Origin: Lentisphaeria bacterium
GTDB taxonomy: Bacteria > Verrucomicrobiota > Lentisphaeria > Oligosphaerales > Oligosphaeraceae
Assembly: GCA_016287975.1 (NCBI GenBank)
Contig: JAEEXV010000397.1
Location: forward strand, 1 to 9,209
DNA: 9,209 nucleotides
Direction: 5' to 3'
The position numbers were made by a program, and so were the translations under genes. Below are positions 6,242 to 9,209 of the stretch, one piece after another (position 1 is the first letter of the stretch; every line of letters starts with the position of its first letter). Under the pieces are notes generated by a model that was given only the letters and a program-made list of their open reading frames with translations, did not search any database and was not told the origin of the DNA.

Positions 6242-7738
6242 ATGGCTAACATTTCAAATTTCGTCAAACGGATACGTGACATCATGCGCAATGACGCGGG
6301 CATCAACGGCGACGCCCAGCGCATCGAGCAGATGGTGTGGCTTCTTTTCCTGAAGGTCTATGCCAGCCAGGAGAACAAGTGGCGTTTCGATGCCGAAAGC
6401 AATGGGGAGACCTACACATCCATCATTCCAGAGAACTGTGGATGGAACGCCTGGGCGCACTGCGAGAACCCAAAGGACGCCATGACGGGTGATGCCTTGC
6501 TGGATTTCGTGAACAACACCCTGTTTCCGACCTTGAAGGGACTGAATGTCACGCCCCAGACGCCCATCAAGAAGGCCATTGTCAAGGCGACCTTCGAGGA
6601 TGCGAACAACTACATGAAGGACGGAGTGCTGCTTCGGCAGATCGTCAACATCATCGACGAGCTGAATCTCGACGACTATGAGGAGAGCCACGCCTTCGGC
6701 GAAATCTACGAGACGATTCTCCGCGAGTTGCAGAGCGCAGGCTCCGCCGGCGAATTCTACACGCCACGCGCCGTCACGGACTTTATGGCGCAGATGATAA
6801 AGCCACGCATCGGCGAGAAGATGGCGGACTTCGCGTGCGGCACCGGCGGCTTCCTCATCAGCTGGCTCAAGGAGCTGGAGAAACAGAAATCCCGCCCCGA
6901 AGACGTGCCACTCTACGCAGATTCCATCTATGGCATCGAGAAGAAGCCGTTCCCGTATATGCTCTGCATCACAAATATGCTTCTGCATGACGTTGACGTG
7001 CCGCGCATCTACCACGACAACTCCCTGCTGAAGAATGTCCTGGACTACACGGAGGCCGACCGCTACGACGTGATTCTCATGAATCCCCCGTATGGAGGAA
7101 GCGAGAAGAAGGAGGTCCAGAACCATTTTCCCGATGACCTTGCCAGCAGCGAGACCGCCGACCTCTTCATGGCCGTCATCATGTACCGACTGAAGCAGAA
7201 TGGACGCTGCGCAGTTGTTCTTCCCGATGGCTTCATGTTCGGCACGGACGGCGCGAAGTTCAACCTCAAGAAGAAGCTGCTGTCGGAGTTCAACCTGCAC
7301 ACGGTCGTCAGGCTGCCGCACAGTGTCTTCGCTCCATACACATCCATCACGACCAATCTGCTGTTCTTCGACCACACAGGGCCGACGCAGGAGACGTGGT
7401 TCTACCGTCTGGACATGCCAGACGGCTACAAGCACTTCTCAAAGACCAAGCCGATGAAGCAGGAGCATTTTGCCCCTGTAGTCGAGTGGTGGAATGACCG
7501 AAAGGAACTGTCGCTGGATGGAGCGGACAAGGCCCGTCGGTTCACTGCGAAGGAACTTGCTGAGAGGAATTATGACCTCGACCTCTGCGGCTTCCCGCAC
7601 GAGGAGGAGGAGATTCTTCCACCCGCAGACCTCATCCGCCAGTATCAGGAGAAGCGCGCGACCCTTAACGCGGACATCGACCGCATTCTCGCGCAAATCA
7701 CCGAAATCCTCGGCATCAATCTGGAGGACGGAAAATGA
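6242..7738 (+). CDS. hsdM: Type I restriction-modification DNA adenine methyltransferase subunit M
   Basis: The 498-residue protein has the HsdM layout and the usual length of the type IB form. A helical N-terminal domain (about 1-150, starting ISNFVKRIRDIMRNDAG, with QMVWLLFLKVY) is followed by the GEFYTPRAV signature (170-178). SAM-binding motif I is DFACGTGGFL (196-205), and the catalytic N6-adenine motif IV is NPPY (281-284). A coiled, charged C-terminal tail (about 440-498) probably contacts HsdS. It methylates adenine in the target given by HsdS, using S-adenosylmethionine, and protects host DNA. ATG 6242 lies three bases after the hsdR stop. The TGA at 7736-7738 overlaps an ATG at 7735 (ATGA), and a GGAGG at 7724-7728 inside this gene is well placed to start the following short frame. 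Confidence 0.97.
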   Translation: MANISNFVKRIRDIMRNDAGINGDAQRIEQMVWLLFLKVYASQENKWRFDAESNGETYTSIIPENCGWNAWAHCENPKDAMTGDALLDFVNNTLFPTLKGLNVTPQTPIKKAIVKATFEDANNYMKDGVLLRQIVNIIDELNLDDYEESHAFGEIYETILRELQSAGSAGEFYTPRAVTDFMAQMIKPRIGEKMADFACGTGGFLISWLKELEKQKSRPEDVPLYADSIYGIEKKPFPYMLCITNMLLHDVDVPRIYHDNSLLKNVLDYTEADRYDVILMNPPYGGSEKKEVQNHFPDDLASSETADLFMAVIMYRLKQNGRCAVVLPDGFMFGTDGAKFNLKKKLLSEFNLHTVVRLPHSVFAPYTSITTNLLFFDHTGPTQETWFYRLDMPDGYKHFSKTKPMKQEHFAPVVEWWNDRKELSLDGADKARRFTAKELAERNYDLDLCGFPHEEEEILPPADLIRQYQEKRATLNADIDRILAQITEILGINLEDGK

Positions 7739-7803
7739 CGGATGCCCTGGCAGTGTCTCGTGCCTGCCTCCCGACTACTCTGGTGCAACACCCTCTGTTA
7801 TAG
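7735..7803 (+). CDS. 22-codon mini-ORF coupled to the end of hsdM; possible leader or relic
   Basis: ATG 7735 overlaps the hsdM stop as ATGA and has GGAGG (7724-7728) six bases upstream, the best ribosome binding site in this part of the operon. The frame begins MTDALAVSRACLPTT and ends at TAG 7801-7803, four bases before the ATG at 7808 of the next gene. The peptide resembles nothing I know. It may carry ribosomes across to the DUF1016 gene by termination and re-initiation, or it may be the old start region of the gene that once followed hsdM directly. Translation is inferred from the signals only. Confidence 0.3.
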   Translation: MTDALAVSRACLPTTLVQHPLL

Positions 7804-7807
7804 AAGC

Positions 7808-8968
7808 ATGGAAAAAGAACTTGAAATATCAGCGGAAGTGCGCACGGCTGTAAACGCAATCAAAGCAGCCATCCTGCAAAGCCAATACAGGGCGGCCAAG
7901 GGCGTGAACTGCGAGCAGCTCTCCCTCTATTTTGGCATCGGGCGCTATATCTCCGAGCATTCGCGGGTCGGCTATTGGGGAACTGGCGCTATAGAGCGAA
8001 TCAGTGAGCAGTTGCAGAGGGAGTTGCCAGGCTTAAGGGGATTCGGCGCGCGGAATTTGAAGAACATGCGGACTTTTTACGAGGAATGGCAGTCCTCTCT
8101 TAATTCGGCAGCCGTGGCTGCCGAATTGCCGCAACAGGCGGCTGCAGAGCGACATGCGGAGGTTGCGGAAATTGTTGACTGTTCCTCGTTGATGCCGTCA
8201 AATCGGCAGCCAGCGGCTGCCGATTTGGACATAAGCGAGTTTGTCGGCCTGGGCTTTACCCATCACATAGAGATCCTCGCGAAGACCAAGAATCTTGACG
8301 AGCGCATCTTCTATATTCACCAGGCGTTTGTAAACCAATGGGATAAATACCATCTGCGAGAGGAGCTGAAAGCAGACTTCTACCATCATCAGGGAAAGCT
8401 GCCGAACAACTTCGGAAAGGCAATGCCCGACAAGAAGTCCGCCTTGAAGGCGCTGGAGATGTTCAAGGACGAGTATCTGCTGGATTTCATCAATGTGGAG
8501 GAGATTGGAGAGCGCGACAAGGCGGATGTGGACGAAAGGGAGGTCGAGAACTCCATCGTCCATAACGTGAAGAACTTCATCATGACCTTCGGGCGCGACT
8601 TCGCCTTTGTGGGCAACCAGTATCATCTGGAGAAATATGGCATAGACTTCTTCCCCGACCTTCTTTTCTACAATCGTGAACTGGCGGCGCTGGTGGTCGT
8701 GGAATTGAAGCGGGGCGACTTCAAGCCAGCGTATCTTGGACAGCTTAGCGCCTATCTTCGGGTGCTGGACGCCGAGGTGAAAAAGCCCTTTGAGAATCCA
8801 AGCATAGGCATTGTTCTGTGCAAGCAGGCCGACAGAAGCATTGTGGAGTTCCTCATTCAGGGATATGACAACCCGATGGGTGTCGCTACGTACAAGACGG
8901 CGGATGATGTCCGCAAGGTGCTGCCGACCGAAGAGGAATTGCGCAGAGTAATGGACGAGGAAGGATGA
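7808..8968 (+). CDS. DUF1016/YhcG-type PD-(D/E)xK nuclease domain protein between hsdM and hsdS
   Basis: Counting from ATG 7808 the protein has 386 residues. The N-terminal DUF1016 domain includes LSLYFGIGRYISEHSR (38-53) and GFGARNLKNMRTFYEEW (78-94). A low-complexity Ala-rich linker (about 96-142) follows. The C-terminal nuclease domain has FGRDFAFVGNQYHLE (261-275), the metal-binding D284 in FFPDLLFYNREL, and E299-L-K301 in VVVELKRGDFKPAYLGQL. The active-site residues are intact. The family is often found beside or inside type I restriction loci, and its role there is not established. The frame is also open from ATG 7742, adding 22 residues, but those residues are unlike the family start and have no well-spaced ribosome site; 7808 leaves a natural N-terminus but has only weak AGAAG upstream. 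Its TGA overlaps an ATG at 8965. Confidence 0.88.
   Translation: MEKELEISAEVRTAVNAIKAAILQSQYRAAKGVNCEQLSLYFGIGRYISEHSRVGYWGTGAIERISEQLQRELPGLRGFGARNLKNMRTFYEEWQSSLNSAAVAAELPQQAAAERHAEVAEIVDCSSLMPSNRQPAAADLDISEFVGLGFTHHIEILAKTKNLDERIFYIHQAFVNQWDKYHLREELKADFYHHQGKLPNNFGKAMPDKKSALKALEMFKDEYLLDFINVEEIGERDKADVDEREVENSIVHNVKNFIMTFGRDFAFVGNQYHLEKYGIDFFPDLLFYNRELAALVVVELKRGDFKPAYLGQLSAYLRVLDAEVKKPFENPSIGIVLCKQADRSIVEFLIQGYDNPMGVATYKTADDVRKVLPTEEELRRVMDEEG
8102..8127. repeat. Perfect 12-bp palindrome inside the DUF1016 gene (copy 1)
   Basis: Arm AATTCGGCAGCC (8102-8113) pairs perfectly with its complement (8116-8127) around a 2-base spacer GT. It encodes NSAAVAAEL (residues 99-107) in the inter-domain linker. 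Immediately after it is a weaker stem GCCGC/GCGGC (8128-8142). The core TCGGCAGCC and its complement recur in copy 2. Confidence 0.9.
8199..8227. repeat. Perfect 13-bp palindrome inside the DUF1016 gene (copy 2)
   Basis: Arm CAAATCGGCAGCC (8199-8211) pairs perfectly with its complement (8215-8227) around AGC. It shares the TCGGCAGCC core with copy 1, 98 bases upstream, but here the core starts on the third codon position instead of the first, so it encodes NRQPAAADL (132-140). Confidence 0.9.
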
Positions 8969-8973
8969 CCACG

Positions 8974-9209
8974 ATGACAGGACAGCAGCTGAAAAACTCC
9001 ATCCTTCAAATGGCGGTCCAGGGCAAACTGGTTCCGCAGGACCCGAATGACGACCCCGCCAGCGTCCTGCTGGAGCGCATTCGCAAGGAGAAGGAACGTC
9101 TCGTCAGGGAAAAGAAAATCAAGCCCGAAAAGAATCCTTCTGTCATCTTCCGTGGTGCTGATAACCTGCCTTATGAGAAACGCGGCAAGGAAGTCCGCTG
9201 CATCGCCGA
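8974..9209 (+). CDS. hsdS: Type I restriction-modification specificity subunit S, N-terminal part (3' cut by window)
   Basis: The frame is open from the ATG to the window end, giving 78 visible residues of a protein that is normally about 400-600 long. The start MTGQQLKNSILQMAVQGKLV followed by PQDPNDDPASVLLERIRKEKERL (residues 21-43) is the typical N-terminus of HsdS subunits; this helical stretch precedes the first target recognition domain, which lies beyond the window. HsdS reads the two half-sites of the DNA target and holds two HsdM subunits. ATG 8974 is chosen because AGGAAGG (8958-8964) sits nine bases upstream and because family members begin at MTGQQL. ATG 8965, overlapping the upstream stop as ATGA, would add three residues. 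Translation is probably coupled to the DUF1016 gene. Confidence 0.93.
   Translation, partial: MTGQQLKNSILQMAVQGKLVPQDPNDDPASVLLERIRKEKERLVREKKIKPEKNPSVIFRGADNLPYEKRGKEVRCIA

Noticed and set aside
7742..7807. ATG 7742 as the start of the DUF1016 protein
   Set aside because: The extra 22 residues (MPWQCLVPASRL...) do not look like the family N-terminus and the GGAGG is 13 bases away; kept as an alternative only.

Overview
This window looks like a chromosomal segment from a GC-rich bacterium. The left part (about 1-3430) has very strong C-ending codon use, weak or absent Shine-Dalgarno sites inside an operon, and several small GC-rich hairpin repeat families between genes. I suspect the PVC group (Kiritimatiellota/Lentisphaerota-like), but that is a style impression only; no marker gene is present.

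Left part, all on the + strand: the C-terminal part of a DegT/DnrJ/EryC1/StrS PLP aminotransferase (2-649); a four-unit, about 63-bp tandem hairpin repeat (658-905); then a tight run of an amidohydrolase-2 family metal hydrolase (925-1821), a ten-helix EamA/DMT-type permease (1828-2763) and a GNAT acetyltransferase (2767-3243), with gaps of 6 and 3 bases that suggest one transcript.

Middle (3244-3868): about 625 bases without a convincing gene. The first 200 bases are GC-rich repeats: two copies of a GGCTTGTTTTTTGAGGC element, a hairpin, and a 17-bp tandem repeat. Composition then turns abruptly AT-richer. The AT-richer stretch holds a cluster of perfect short hairpins enclosed by longer-range pairings (a candidate structured RNA) and a promoter-like pair overlapped by a perfect inverted repeat (a candidate operator).

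Right part (3869-9209), + strand: a type I restriction-modification operon, probably IB (EcoAI/EcoEI-like) from the subunit sizes. The order is hsdR (translocase/nuclease), hsdM (adenine methyltransferase), a DUF1016/YhcG-type PD-(D/E)xK nuclease gene, and hsdS (specificity subunit, cut by the window end). Codon use here is more mixed than in the left part, consistent with horizontal acquisition. HsdM and HsdS would form the methylase and HsdR would add translocation and cleavage. The DUF1016 protein is a second predicted nuclease sitting between hsdM and hsdS. This gene order is known, and its role in type I loci is not settled.

Most worth a second look: the multi-hairpin element upstream of hsdR; two related palindromes inside the DUF1016 gene that are read in different frames; a 22-codon coupled mini-ORF between hsdM and the DUF1016 gene; and the promoter/operator candidate for the operon.
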